A DNA stretch of 64,000 nucleotides from Glomus cerebriforme (taxonomy: Eukaryota > Glomeromycota > Glomeromycetes > Glomerales > Glomeraceae): the NCBI GenBank assembly GCA_003550305.1, contig QKYT01000326.1, positions 17,986 through 81,985 of the forward strand, given 5' to 3'. The notes under the pieces were generated by a model. The model saw nothing but the letters and a program-made list of their open reading frames with translations, had not been told where the DNA came from and ran no database searches. Both the position numbers and the translations under genes were made by a program. Below, one piece after another: positions 36,190-47,907 of this stretch. The stretch's first letter is position 1. Every line of letters starts with the position of its first letter.

Positions 36190-36987
36190 ATGAAACTCGT
36201 TTTAACCCCTCTTTTGGAGGAAAATACCCTTGATTGTAATTATTTTACACCAACTTATTTTTTTGACACGGAGTGGTGTCTTGACTTGCATGGCTATCTT
36301 ACTAGAAAACAGTTAGAGTCTCGTCTTGAAGAAATTAATAAAATTGTTATTGAAAACCCATTACTGAGCGAAAGAGCAAAGAAGGGCATATTGTATGGCT
36401 TTGTAGGATTTTTCGTATTTTTGATGTCAGTTATCATATTTGGAGCTTACACTAATGCTGTTGGTCTTACTGGTCCATCTGTGATGGAAATTCTCATTAC
36501 TATCGGAATTTTTATAGTAAGATATTTGATCAACAAAGCTGCAAAGACTCGTTCAGACAAATTTTCTAAGGCTATAAATGAAAAGTTCAAAGAATTTAAC
36601 TCAAGTGATAATCCAGTTGCCAATTGGAGTCTTGTGTGGCGTAATGTCCTCACCCATTATAAAGTAGAAATAAAATATACCGCTGATGGAGGTATGAAGG
36701 GAAAATCTACACCGAAATACGCTGAACATGCAGAAATAGTGCTTGAAATCAATGATGCACTTTCTGGCATTACCAAAAATGACGTCCGTATAAAACTTGA
36801 TGAACTTGGTTTTTATATACCTCGTAAGATTGATGATATTGATCCGGATGAAAATAATACTAGTTCTCCGATTCCTTCCAACGGGAGGTTGCCTAATTCT
36901 CAGAAAATGTCTCCTTCTGATGAAAAGGGGTTGCCACCGACACCTAATTCTCAAGTTCCCTCTGACAATAATCATTCTTGTTCCTAA
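36190..36987 (+). CDS. unknown two-helix membrane protein, 265 aa
   Basis: Single-exon frame of 265 residues, not recognised. Two adjacent hydrophobic segments form a hairpin at about residues 63-84 (GILYGFVGFFVFLMSVIIFGAY) and 98-116 (VMEILITIGIFIVRYLIN). An acidic N-terminal part contains GYLTRKQLESRLEEINKIV, and the central part contains NWSLVWRNVLTHYKVEIKY. The C-terminal 50 residues are Pro/Ser/Asn-rich and probably disordered (twice SPIPSNG / PPTPNS). No signal peptide. Both ends would face the same side. Short charged loops and even codon texture support a real gene; flanking DNA has stops in all frames. Confidence 0.75.
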   Translation: MKLVLTPLLEENTLDCNYFTPTYFFDTEWCLDLHGYLTRKQLESRLEEINKIVIENPLLSERAKKGILYGFVGFFVFLMSVIIFGAYTNAVGLTGPSVMEILITIGIFIVRYLINKAAKTRSDKFSKAINEKFKEFNSSDNPVANWSLVWRNVLTHYKVEIKYTADGGMKGKSTPKYAEHAEIVLEINDALSGITKNDVRIKLDELGFYIPRKIDDIDPDENNTSSPIPSNGRLPNSQKMSPSDEKGLPPTPNSQVPSDNNHSCS

Positions 36988-37403
36988 TTCTATAATATAT
37001 AACCATATTAATATACAATTTATTATAAATTATTAATGATTAACATATATGTTTTTTTCTTTATTTTGGTTGTTATTCCTATAAATAATTTCTGATATAT
37101 TATTAAATAAATCAACAAACTGATTTTTTTTTTTCAAATCTATTTCAAAAAGAAAATCTGAATAAACTCATCTATTAACGTCTGTACAATGTGCATCATA
37201 TCAACGATGGCTTGCAATAGTAATGGTGTCATAATTACCAAATATAGTTTTGTTTTTTAGTAAATTCATATTTCGTGCAACATGATCTTCTAAATAATTT
37301 CCTTTATAAGGAGGGAGGCAAAAAATTTATATATTAGTAAATTAGCAAAAACAAAATGTTTATTGTTTTAAACTCTCAGTATTATAATTATAAATTTATG
37401 GCA
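36988..37403. other. intergenic, no gene seen
   Basis: 3' region of the 36190 gene up to the first inverted-repeat element; nothing recognised. Confidence 0.45.
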
Positions 37404-37508
37404 GTTGGTGGCGCATGCGATGACAAATAAGCGTGACAAATAGGGTTCAGATAAATAATAATTAACCAGGGTGTGCAAGCACATATTATATATGCATGCG
37501 CCACCAAC
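37404..37508. mobile_element. short element with perfect 15-bp inverted repeats
   Basis: GTTGGTGGCGCATGC at 37404-37418 and its exact complement GCATGCGCCACCAAC at 37494-37508 bound a 105-bp non-coding segment. MITE-like; flanking duplication not obvious. Confidence 0.65.
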
Positions 37509-37608
37509 CTGGTTTATGGCGCAGCTAGCCGGTGTGACGCAACAAAAAATCATAAAAAGAAAGGATTTTATAGTAAGATATAGCCTTTAAAAGTTACTAA
37601 TTATACCT

Positions 37609-37774
37609 AATTTCGTCTGCTCTGCAAGTTTACTTAGAGTATTAAAAGCAGTTTTAAATATCATTATTGACTTATTTGACAAAATTTTATTTTTATCAAT
37701 TTATATGTAAAGTCAAAAACGGCATTTTAAACCTCCATCCAAAGCATAAGTAAACTTGCAGAGCAGCCGAAATT
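37609..37774. mobile_element. MITE-like element with 28-bp inverted repeats
   Basis: A 166-bp segment. The left arm (37609-37636) begins AATTTCGTCTGCTCTGCAAG and ends TTTACTTA. The right arm (37747-37774) is its complement with a single mismatch. Non-coding, and a good hairpin former. Confidence 0.75.
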
Positions 37775-38872
37775 ACATCTACAGTAAAAATTTAAAAGCT
37801 TTATGTCAAAGAAAAAATTGGTATGTATTTTTTTGAAAAAGTGCTGTGCCACAAACCTGATACTAATTTATTTAGAAATAAAGTTTATAAAATATCGAAT
37901 AATTAATAAACAAGAAATAATAAAAATTAACTGTAAAGAATTAGTAATGATCTTTTATTATTTATTTACATAAGTTTAAGGAATTTTTAATTTTTATTTA
38001 CCGCATCTTTTTTTTTTAACATCACATCAGTAGCGCCAAATGCTCACATCATCACATCAATCATATGACTTCATAGATGACTTTACCGTAAGTCATCTAC
38101 AAATAATAGGGTTCGATGCAACAAACAAGTGAAACAAGGACAGTAAATTTTTGCGCAATTTGCTAATGACTCATCAATATGCACATATATATTTTTCATG
38201 AGTCATAGTTACGCGTAATATCAAAATAGAATCGCCAAATTAATGATCTATTTAACGTCATTTAACGTCAGCATTTAACATTTATTATTAGTCATCGCAA
38301 TATGACAACAAATAAATTATATTCTAGAAATTAAATAAAGATGATAATTTTCTGTGATTCCCATTTTCTTCTTGAATAATTTTACATTAAAAATTAAATT
38401 TTATAAATATATTATTTCGCTAAATGTATACATGATGTAATTAATAATTGTCAAAGTATGTAACGTAGATTCATAAATGAAATGTTTTTCAATATACAAT
38501 TGTGCTAAATGAGTCATGATATCGGCATGATTTGATAAAAAAATCATGAGTCATAGTTCATGATTAGGGATGAATAAATTGATACATACTGTATATTACA
38601 CATATTACACATGAAATATCATGATAAAACCTATTTTATTAAATAGTATACACATGTTATACTGTATATGTCAATATAAATTAGTTAGATCTTATTTGAC
38701 TGACTCTTACATATTTTAAAAAAAAAGTTAATAATAGTGATTTTGTGAAAGGACACTTTACTATGTAATACGGCGATGATACTAATATCCCAAATATAAG
38801 CATGAGATAATTCCTGTTTGTCATCTGGCATATAAAAATAGGTGTTATATATTAATTTACAAATGTTTTTGT
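37775..38872. other. intergenic, no gene seen
   Basis: AT-rich with many ATGAGTCAT/ATGACT words (e.g. 38170, 38200, 38512, 38549) but no coding region or defined repeat boundary. Confidence 0.4.
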
Positions 38873-38954
38873 ACAGGACACGACTCGAACCCGCATGCTT
38901 CAAATGAACACCAGATCCTAAGTTTGGCATGTCTACCATTCCAGTCAGCCCTGC
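38873..38954 (-). tRNA. degenerate tRNA-Leu (TAG)-like, organellar type
   Basis: The minus strand reads GCAGGGC-TG, then CTGGAATGGTAGACATGCC, CAAACTTAGGATCTGG and a GGGTTCGAGT T-loop. The GGTAGAC D-loop and AACTTAGGAT anticodon region are typical of bacterial/mitochondrial tRNA-Leu with a long variable arm, not of cytosolic fungal tRNA-Leu. The acceptor stem can pair (with GT pairs), but the T stem is short by about two bases and mismatched. It is probably a decaying copy. Confidence 0.5.
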
Positions 38955-38964
38955 TTTTTTGAAT

Positions 38965-39033
38965 TCCTGATTGGGAATCGAACCCAAATATCTTTTTTAA
39001 AAGAGAGGAGTCTTACCATTAAGTGCATCAGGA
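38965..39033 (-). tRNA. degenerate tRNA-like, possibly Lys (TTT)
   Basis: The minus strand reads TCCTGAT...ATCAGGA as closing stem, a TTAATGGTAAGAC D-loop, the loop CTTTTAA compatible with anticodon TTT, and TTGGG-TTCGATT-CCCAA as T arm. The anticodon stem has at least two mismatches. It lies only about 10 nt from the Leu-like copy, in the same orientation, as in tRNA clusters of mitochondrial genomes. Confidence 0.45.
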
Positions 39034-39199
39034 CTTTATTTTAATTTTCTTTCTTTTTCGTCAGGTTATTAAATAGAGTAGAGCACAGATCAGATAAAAA
39101 AAAGTGAAATAAATATAAATTCAACTAATCTACTTTCAGATAATAACAAAATCCCAGCCAAGACCACAAAGAAAAGTCGAGAACGGGGAAAAAGAGCGA

Positions 39200-40300
39200 A
39201 AATATAGTTGAGGCATTTAACGCTGCAGATTATTTTCGTGGCGGACCTTCAGGAAATTATTATAAAAATTCTTAAACATTGCTGAATTTGTGAAAACAAT
39301 TCCATAATTAACCAAACAGGGTCTATTTGACGGTTTTGTTATGCGATTAGATGATCTTGCTCTTTTACAAGTTTGATATTTGTTTTTGGTTTTTTTTTTG
39401 GTTAAAAGATAATATTCTTAATTTATTAGTTGGACTAGTCACTAGTGGCAACTATCCCATTAATATTGTCTATTGTAGCATTTTATCATATCTTTAATCT
39501 TTACATGACCCTTTGCAACCCAGAATATGAAGGTTTTTTTGATATAGTGCTATACTACTTATATGATATATAGAACTCATGGGACGGATGTGGGCCAACT
39601 TTAAAACAATTAGAGAAATATGAAATATTTGGTTAATAAAGGATATAAATATCAAGCTGAAATAGTTGCATAAGTGTTTATAATTAAGTGATACGTACAT
39701 CTTGCGGTTATGTTTTAGACGAGTCAACATGTGAGCCCTCCGTCGTTCCTTTACCGCTATTATCGCCGGTCTTCCGACGTCCTTTGACGTCAAAGCAGGT
39801 GTTCTCCACTCCCTATGGACCGAAACTAAGGCAAAATCCATCAATATTCCTCGCTCCAGATTCTCGTATCGTCCTAAACCATACGTCAATGTAAAATTAT
39901 TACTGAGGATAATGGAAAATTTATATACATGCAACAAAAGACTGTGTTTTCAACGCATAAATTGTTAGAGCTAATATCGTGACGACATTAGACAAAAAAT
40001 ATTTTTGAATGGGATATCATTATTAAGAGTTATTCTTGTTGTTGTATATACATTATACAGTATGTTGATAGCTGAGGTTCGTAAGATGTCTAATGCCGGC
40101 CCAAATATCTTAAGGCATTATAAACTTGGCCGCAATAGTGCAGGCTGGTCGTGCAATTATGAAGTCAGTTTGGATATGGGAAATCATGGATGGGATGATC
40201 GGAAATTGTTTCATTGTCCTAAATTTAAAGGATGGTTATACTTTTTTATAGTAAAGTATCCGGAAATATTAAACTTTTATCCAATAGTAAGTATCCTGGA
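39200..40300 (+). pseudogene. BTB-SPRY relic
   Basis: Heavily decayed copy. BTB end: ENIVEAFNAADYF at about 39200-39240. BACK traces lie at about 39410-39560. SPRY start is ESTC at about 39715 and EDNGKFIYMQQK at about 39906-39940. Then come IFEWDIII (about 40000) and KYPEILNFYPIVSI at about 40255-40290. Many frameshifts occur, and a GC-richer insert splits the SPRY start. Confidence 0.75.
39728..39890 (+). mobile_element. GC-richer insert in the BTB-SPRY relic, possible retroelement fragment
   Basis: About 160 bp, visibly richer in G and C than the surroundings, placed between the ESTC and KIITEDNGK codons of the relic. In one plus frame it is fully open (LRRSFTAIIAGLPTSFDV, then INIPRSRFSYRPKPYVNV). 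The INIP-R...Y-PKP-V texture resembles an ORF of retroelements I associate with this fungal lineage, but that link is from memory and unverified. Confidence 0.35.
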
Positions 40301-41545
40301 TGTACTGTATTATGAACTACTCAATATTTTGATAATATAGTTTGATAACAATAATATAATAATTTAGATCGTACAATAAAAATATTTAAAATCAGTTTTA
40401 TACATTAATTTGATAGTTTCAAAAATAAATATAAGTTTCGAGACCTTTCCTTTAAAAAAAAAAAAAAAAAAAAGCATATCTTTTTTTTTTTATACTTTTT
40501 TATTATTTAATTGAAAAATCGGTTCGAAATTTCCATATTCATTTCATATTTTATTTTTATTTTTATTTTAAACATTTTTCAAATGCTAATCTGATTAACA
40601 ATAATAATAAATAAAAACCCGAACTGAAGTTTTAAAAAAAAAAAAAAAAAAAAAAAAGTATTCTATGTTTCAAAAAATAAGTATTATTACTTAAAATATT
40701 CTCAGTTAACAAGGAAAGGATACTATTCCGATTGTATTGTCTGTACTCTGTACAATATAAATAAAATATAAATTCAAATTTATTTTAAAGCGTAAAAATA
40801 GTAAGATCGGAGGGGATTTGTATCAATAAATTTAAACCATATAAGGAAATTCCCCCGCAGATTGGACCAGTCGATTATGACATGATCCCTATTTTTCGTA
40901 ATTTTTTTTTTTTTCCTTCTCTGTACTTTCCGTAAGATTTTTTTTTTTTAAAAAAAAAATTTGTGATTGAATGTACTGAGTTCTTTGTACTATAAAAATT
41001 ATTTACATTAGATGCATGTAATTGATTTTGTACCAATGATCCGCCATTACTTATTGACAAGAAAAGGAAATCATTTCGGTTGATCGCCGATACACTATCA
41101 AAAAAAAGTCTATTGTAATTAAATTTAGGTTTGTAAAAAAAATTTTTTTTTTTGGCGGATCGCGCAGTATTTTTGAACGAAAAATAACAGATAATAATAA
41201 TTCTAAAGTAATATTTTAATTATTTAAATTATTTAACAATTTATTAACAATTTATTGTTTTTCTAGTAAAAACGCACTTACAAAAATAAATTTTAACCAA
41301 ATATCACTTTTCTATAGAAGAATAATATATATTTTCTTTTTTTTTTTTAAAAAAAAAAAAAAAGTGAAATGCAAGTTTAAGAAAGTTTATATATATGCAA
41401 AAAAAAATAATCCCTTTTGTTTCTAAATTAAAAATATATATTTGCGTATAATAACATATTATCCTTTTAAACAAAAAAAAAATTAGAATATATAATTAGA
41501 ATAAATATATTAAAGAATATTATTAAAAAATAAATGTTTTTTTTT
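40301..41545. other. intergenic, no gene seen
   Basis: Long A runs (40454-40473, 40634-40658) and T-run/A-run palindromes (about 40938-40960 and 41339-41363). No coding region found. Confidence 0.45.
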
Positions 41546-42292
41546 TTAAGGATAACTCAAAAGTTTGACTTTAATATCATGATCATATTTATCACAAGTA
41601 GTTCCTTTACAAAATTCTTGGGCAAAATAATCAACGAAACCACTAAATGTATCTAAAATATTCTTTTCAGCAACGGTAGCAAAAGAAGGAAGGTCATTTG
41701 CTTTAATGTTTGATTTAGCAGCACTAATAATAATAGCTCTTGAAAGAGTACTAAAGAAACTTCCATTAGGAGAGAGACGATCCTTCAATGATTCATTAAC
41801 ATTTTTAACATTTCTTGGTTTAACATATTGATCCATAAAATGACAAACAGCAGGAGGATTACCACAAATATAATCTTGATTTTGACAATCATCCATAGTC
41901 CAAGCAACACCAGCTGGTGGTTGATTAACTCTTAATGGGTGTTGACATTGACCTTTAAATTGTGGAGATTGATTGAAAATTGAATCCTCAATTAATTTTG
42001 CAAAGTTACCAGTAAAAGTATCTTCAAATTTATCAGTTTCTTCTTCAATTACTTTATTACATGATGATCTAGCTGATGATGAAACGCTTCCAGTAAATCC
42101 ATTAGAAAGATTGTCTTGTAATCTTTTTTTAAATTCTACAAACAAAACTTTGACTTCTTTGGAATAATTGTCTCCAAAAGCTAGTGAAATACCAGTACGA
42201 CAGCTTTGTTCACAAGCATTCGTAGGTACAATAGTAAATAATAAAACGGAAATTGCTACAATGGTAGCGAAATAAGTTAGAGATGATTTCAT
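41546..42292 (-). CDS. secreted cysteine-containing protein, family copy 1
   Basis: Single-exon gene for 248 residues with a cleavable signal peptide (KSSLTYFATIVAISVLLFTI, then TNA-CEQ). The mature protein keeps about ten cysteines in fixed positions: CEQSC at the start, FKGQCQHPLRV, a DCQNQDYICGNPPAVCHFMD core, and FC-KGTTCDKYD near the end before LLSYP. The paralog at 45716-46468 shares all of these. The pattern indicates an extracellular, disulfide-bonded protein. I associate this family with conserved fungal secreted proteins of unknown function. No catalytic motif or membrane anchor is seen. The gene could encode an effector or wall protein; neither can be claimed from sequence. Confidence 0.85.
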   Translation of the reverse strand: MKSSLTYFATIVAISVLLFTIVPTNACEQSCRTGISLAFGDNYSKEVKVLFVEFKKRLQDNLSNGFTGSVSSSARSSCNKVIEEETDKFEDTFTGNFAKLIEDSIFNQSPQFKGQCQHPLRVNQPPAGVAWTMDDCQNQDYICGNPPAVCHFMDQYVKPRNVKNVNESLKDRLSPNGSFFSTLSRAIIISAAKSNIKANDLPSFATVAEKNILDTFSGFVDYFAQEFCKGTTCDKYDHDIKVKLLSYP

Positions 42293-45200
42293 TTTTTTTT
42301 TGGGGTAAATAAAAGTTTCGTGAAAAAAAAAGTATACGTCGATAAAAAGAATACGAAAATTATAACGAAAGGGGAAAAAAAACTTAATATTATAACGAAA
42401 AAACGAAAAAAAAAAATTTTTTTTGTTAAAGACTCTTTTGATATGAGCAAAAAAAAATTCTTTCTAGAAGAAAGTCTTTTTTTTTTTTTTTTTTGGTTAA
42501 AATATTATCAAATTATAAAATTTGCTCAAGAGTAAAGAAGAAAATAAAACGGTTGAACATTTTACTCCTTATATATATATATAATTAAATTTTTTTTTTT
42601 ATTGTGATACTTCATAATATAATTTTTCTACCAAATCTAGTTAACCACGCGGTGATGATAAAAATAGTAACAAACTTAAATGATCAAGTAACACAATTGC
42701 CGATTCAAGCATGTACATTATAATAAAAAATTACAATAATTTATTTGCCAAGCCTTTCACTGCAGGAGTATGTATTATTTTACGGATATTATCTAATAAA
42801 AATGATCTTTTTGATTTTTTGTTGGGTATAAAATAAATTTATTTTACCTTTTACGTTGATAAATAAATAAATGTTTTAATTTTAAATACGGAAACTTTGG
42901 ATATGCAAAACAAAGAATAAATCTTCACGGTAACTTTTTCTTTTTAATATTTTATAAACTTTTATCTAATTTTGATCATAGATAATAGGGAGTGGATTAG
43001 CACGGAGAAAAGGATTGAAAATATCAAAGAGAATCGCTTTACATGAATGCGCACTTTTGTTAAATTTCCTATTATAGTAAAGTAGGAAATACCGACATTA
43101 AAAATAATAACGTACGATGTGTAAAAATTAAATCAAATCTTAGGACTTTAAAGACTTTGTCGGAATTACTCTCATAAATTATTTAAAATTATTAATTATT
43201 CGCAGTTTAATAAGTAGCCAATGCACATGATTTATGATTATAATATATATATACAGTATATAGATATATATTAAATTCGATAATTCTTTGTTTATATTTG
43301 GCATACGATTTGATGTCGATTACTAGTGGGTCGGTCTGTTTATTTATTACATATTGCATTTGATATAAGGTTTTCTTCACAAAGATTTTCCTTTTTTTTT
43401 CTTTTGAATACTTTTTTATTAAAGATTTTCTTTATCTGAGATCAATCTGCTGTAATAAACGGGTGACAATACAAAAATAACGGGTGTTCCCTAGTTCGTT
43501 ATCAAATTAAATAAATCTTTATGACGGCATTTATCGGAAAAAAATCGGTACTACAACATATTAACGATTTTTTTTTATTGTCCTCCGAGTATGATAGTAA
43601 TCCTGAAAGAAGAAAAAGTAAATCTTATTTTTTTTTAGATTTAATTAAATTTATTTGTTTGTAATTAATTAAATTTCTAAATTTGTAAAATCCCAGTAAA
43701 TAATAATTTTTTTTTTTTTTTTTTAAAGTTATAATATTTTAATGTTATGATTATATGATTATTAAATTAACGTATCAAAAAAGATACACAAAATTTAACT
43801 AATTTACACAACAGAATGTATTTCTTTCTAAACACAATGAGGTGATTTGTGGATTTTCAATCATGTGTGAATGGATTTTTTTCTCTTTTTGAACATATGA
43901 TAATAATGATTTTTTTAAAAAAAGAGAGAATGTTAATCGACAAAAAAACCAAAAAGAAAAAAAAATTATCCTCTTCAACGTTCGTAGCCTTTTCCTTGTT
44001 TCACAAATTCTATAAATAAATCGATTAATATAGATATGTAGAATAACCAATAATTTATTTATGACTACGCCATATAATATATATGGAATTCCGCTCCAGA
44101 AAATTAAATGATCTTTTTATAGTAATTATTTTGTTATTCATTAATTAGGATTTTTTTAAAATAGTTACATTGTTTTGTTTCATCAGCCTCATTGAATGAC
44201 AGACGTACAGTATTTATTAAAAAAGAAATTTCCATATTTGTCCCTCTGAAAAAAAAATTTTGGTTTGTTCTAAAATTAATTTCCTATTAAAGAGCAAAAT
44301 TTTTGTGGCGTCATATTGACGAAAAATTTACTTAATATATACATCTTATAATAGATAATCCGGCCATAACACGGGTTTAAAACAAAATAATGGTGTTTTC
44401 GATATTATTTATAAAATCGGATTCAATGTTCATAAATACCAATGAAGAATAATAACAATATTTATAAATATAATAATATATAGTATTCGGAAAATATGGA
44501 CAATTTGCCGTCGCCATAAATTAAAATAAATTCATTGTTCTCTTATCCTTTGAAAGATTGCATCTACCAGTGACCAGATATTTAACTGCATATAATTTTC
44601 AGATATAGGTTACAACAAAGATGTAAATAGGTCTTGTTCATGATATAATAGAGTATCTGCCACTAATATTTCTTTGTTTAAATAGATTAGGAAATGTGGT
44701 TAGTATTATTTATATTATTTATCACTTCATATGGGCTGCAGGGGGATTGTGTATCCCAATTTTTTTTTTTTTTTTGATAAATATTATGGTTTGACCCATA
44801 TTTTGGTGTGAAGGACCCGGGAAAGTTGTATATTTTGTACCAGGAAGAACATAAATTATAAAAGTTGATAAATTTCTCCGTGTACAATCATACAGTATAT
44901 TTTTTTTTTTCATATTCCAAAAGATTTACGGTACATTGCTTATGAAACAAAAATATTATTATTATATAAATAATAACTAATAAATGAAAAAAATTTAAAT
45001 TACAATGTAAAAATTACCAAAAAAAAGGGGTGCGATGTATCGTTTACATCGCCCCTGCGATAAATTATTAAACTCTAAATTTTTTTTTTCAATGAAATTC
45101 GCCTATTCCACGGAATAACTTTACATATTTTTATTAAAAAAAAAATCGTAGAAATGTGCGTAATACATACGTTAGTAACACTTTCCCATTTACTTCCAAC

Positions 45201-45715
45201 CCGTTAAAATTTCTTATAAGGGGTTCCCTCCCTTTTTCAAATATTCTCTTTACGACTAATAGTAGGCGTAAAAGATATTGAAGTTTGCAATCAATAAATA
45301 ATTGATTTCAGATTAAAATTATAGCAAATTAATGATTCATCACAAAAAATAATTCTCATGCAGTTAATATCCATGCACAAAGATAAAGGTACGAGATTTA
45401 TTGATCTATTTATATTTATGAAATTTATGGCAAACTTCCTATAAATTTTACTATGATTAATAAATTATAATCAATTTTATTTCTTCAGTTAATAATTTCA
45501 GTATAATAATACAATATAATACTTGTACTGTACTTGTAATAATTCATTACTATTTTCTATTTGATTTTTGCTATTTCTAATAATATACATTGATAAAAAA
45601 AAATATCTAAATACAAATTATAAAAATTAAAGTTCTTTTACTTTACAATTTAAAGTCAAATCTAATAAATGGAAAAACAAAGAGGTAATAAAAAAAAATA
45701 AAATAAAATAAAAAA
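42293..45715. other. intergenic, no gene seen
   Basis: A 3.4-kb spacer between the two secreted-protein paralogs. It is homopolymer-rich (e.g. T run 42478-42494) with short AT palindromes and a GCGATGTA-TCGT-TACATCGC hairpin at about 45033-45053. No coding region on either strand that I would defend. Confidence 0.45.
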
Positions 45716-46468
45716 CTAAGGAAAAGACAAAAGAATAGATTTGATTTCATCATCATATTTATCGCAAGAAGTTTTAAAACAAAAACCATCATTAAAATCT
45801 TTGGCAAAGTGATCTAATTCATGTCTAAGATTCGTTGTAACGATTCCCAAAAAAGTATTCATTCTTGATTGATCATTTCCGAAAGCACCCGATTTTGTAA
45901 CAGCATCTTCAATAGCAATCGTAATAGTTCCAGTAAAATCACCATCAACTGAAGCACGACCACTTAAAGCTTCTTTAAGAATTCCAACATTTCTTGGTTT
46001 AACATATTTATCCATAAAATGACAAATAGAAGGAGGATTTCCACATACATAATCTTGATTTTGACAATCAGTTAATGTCCAATTAACACCATTTTTAGGT
46101 TGTATAACTTTTAAAGGTCTTTGACATTGTCCTTTAAATTTTGGTTCATATAAAAATATTGAATTTTGAACGATATCTTTACAACTTCGAGAAAAATCTA
46201 CTTTTAATTTGTTAACTTGATTCAAGACTGCAATGTTGGTTGCATTTTTAACTTGATCAATATTACCATTTGAATCTTTATAAAGATTATTTAATAAATT
46301 TGTAGTAAAATTATCGAAAAGTGGATTCCATTCTTGAATATAACTATTACAAAATGCTAATGAAATACCATCACGACAATTTTGTTCACATGCTTGATTT
46401 GGCGCAGCAGTTAATAAAAGGGTAGTATAAATTGTATAAATGGTTATAAGACTGGGTAAGAATTTCAT
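45716..46468 (-). CDS. secreted cysteine-containing protein, family copy 2
   Basis: Single-exon gene for 250 residues, paralog of the gene at 41546-42292 and in the same orientation. The signal peptide is LPSLITIYTIYTTLLLTAAP, followed by NQA-CEQNC. Shared core: FKGQCQRPLKV, DCQNQDYVCGNPPSICHFMD, KYVKPRNV, FC-KTSCDKYDDEI and terminal LLSFP. The region between the first cysteine pair and FKGQC, and the segment before the last cysteines, are strongly diverged. The cysteine scaffold is therefore kept while surfaces vary, as expected for an old duplication under structural constraint. Function unknown. Confidence 0.85.
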   Translation of the reverse strand: MKFLPSLITIYTIYTTLLLTAAPNQACEQNCRDGISLAFCNSYIQEWNPLFDNFTTNLLNNLYKDSNGNIDQVKNATNIAVLNQVNKLKVDFSRSCKDIVQNSIFLYEPKFKGQCQRPLKVIQPKNGVNWTLTDCQNQDYVCGNPPSICHFMDKYVKPRNVGILKEALSGRASVDGDFTGTITIAIEDAVTKSGAFGNDQSRMNTFLGIVTTNLRHELDHFAKDFNDGFCFKTSCDKYDDEIKSILLSFP

Positions 46469-47907
46469 TTTTAGATTTATGTTACGGATTTTTTGTTTTT
46501 TTTTTAGAGGGGAAGGATTTAATTTGATTTAATTTTGATTTATTTACTTTTTCAATTTTTAACGAAGGAAAAGAGATCAAAAAAAGTTACTTTTATATAT
46601 ATTTTTTGGGGTCAAGATTTTGAACGTCATAATCAGATCATCACTAATTAACTAATTAATGATGACACTTATACATAAATAATTGGAAAACCAAACAATT
46701 ATAGTATATCAGGCGGTTATTGCATATATTTCAGAATATTCTATCAAACTATGCCGAAACAGTTCATAGCCACGAAGTTCATTAATTTTTTTTTAAAAAA
46801 AAAAAAACATTAAGGGAACATATTAGATTACATTTTTTATAATTCTAGAAGTGGCAAATTGACGGGAAGCAGTGCTGTTGTGAACCGCACCCACCAAGCC
46901 GCTTGGCTTTGTATCAATTTAATTGTCCTCCCGTTCTTTCTGTTTTTTTTTTTAAAAAAAAAAAAAACAAAATTAAAATTAAAATCGCACATTCTCTTGT
47001 TATTGTTATACAAACATGGTCATATGTTTGGTCATTTGGAGAGCAACGCCTATGAAAAATTTTTTTATTAGTTATTGCATTTGTAAGAGTAATCCCCAAT
47101 TGATTTTTTTTTTTTTTTTTTTGATCGTCTCGAAACTTCTGTGATCGTATTTTTAAAAAATTAAAAAAAAAAAATTCGAAATAAAAAATAAAATAAAACA
47201 AACAGGTTCGTTTGAGTTATATTCACGATTTATAAAGATCGAAAATCTGAATAGTTTGGCATTTAGATAAACATTATATATATACAATTCTCGCTTCGTG
47301 AACCATTTTTCTGATAAAATGGATCAAAAGAAAGAAATAAACTTTTATTTTTGACACGGACAATAAAAAAAAATCAGAAATTTGAGATAATGTTTAATAC
47401 CTTATGTTTATTATTATAAAGTTAAATTCAACATTTCATGACAATTTTTTTCAATAAAATTCAAACTTAAATCCTCTTTCATCTTAGCATTATTTATTTA
47501 TTGGCTCAGGTAATGAAGGGTCGTTTTGTAAAATAAGCTTACGAAAAAATTAAAAATTTGATACTTGACATTTGAATTTATCTATTATTCTTAGGTCTTT
47601 TTATTTCTTTCCATCTTGAAAAGATCGTGTTCATAAAGAGAGTATTATCATTCGTAATTTCTATTAGTAAAATAATATGTCAATGAACGAATAATTAACT
47701 AGGAAAAATACATGACCTGTCTTGAATTGTGATTTAAATAAAAGGTGAATGAAATCTGATGATGTCTTGTTACCAATTCAATAAAACTTGTAAACCATTT
47801 TTTTCGTACATAATCATTAAATATCACAATTTCTCATTATTTTTATTACTAAAAATTACGTTGTTCAATTTGCTCTCATAATTCTCATAATGATACTATA
47901 TTCAAAT
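46469..47907. other. intergenic, no gene seen
   Basis: Contains T-run/A-run palindromes at about 46788-46807 and 46941-46966 and a short GC-richer patch at 46859-46920. No gene recognised. Confidence 0.45.

Noticed and set aside
46859..47071. Small plus-strand frame MTGSSAVVNRTHQAAW
   Set aside because: Runs into a homopolymer-encoded FFFLKKKK stretch; no homology or splice support.
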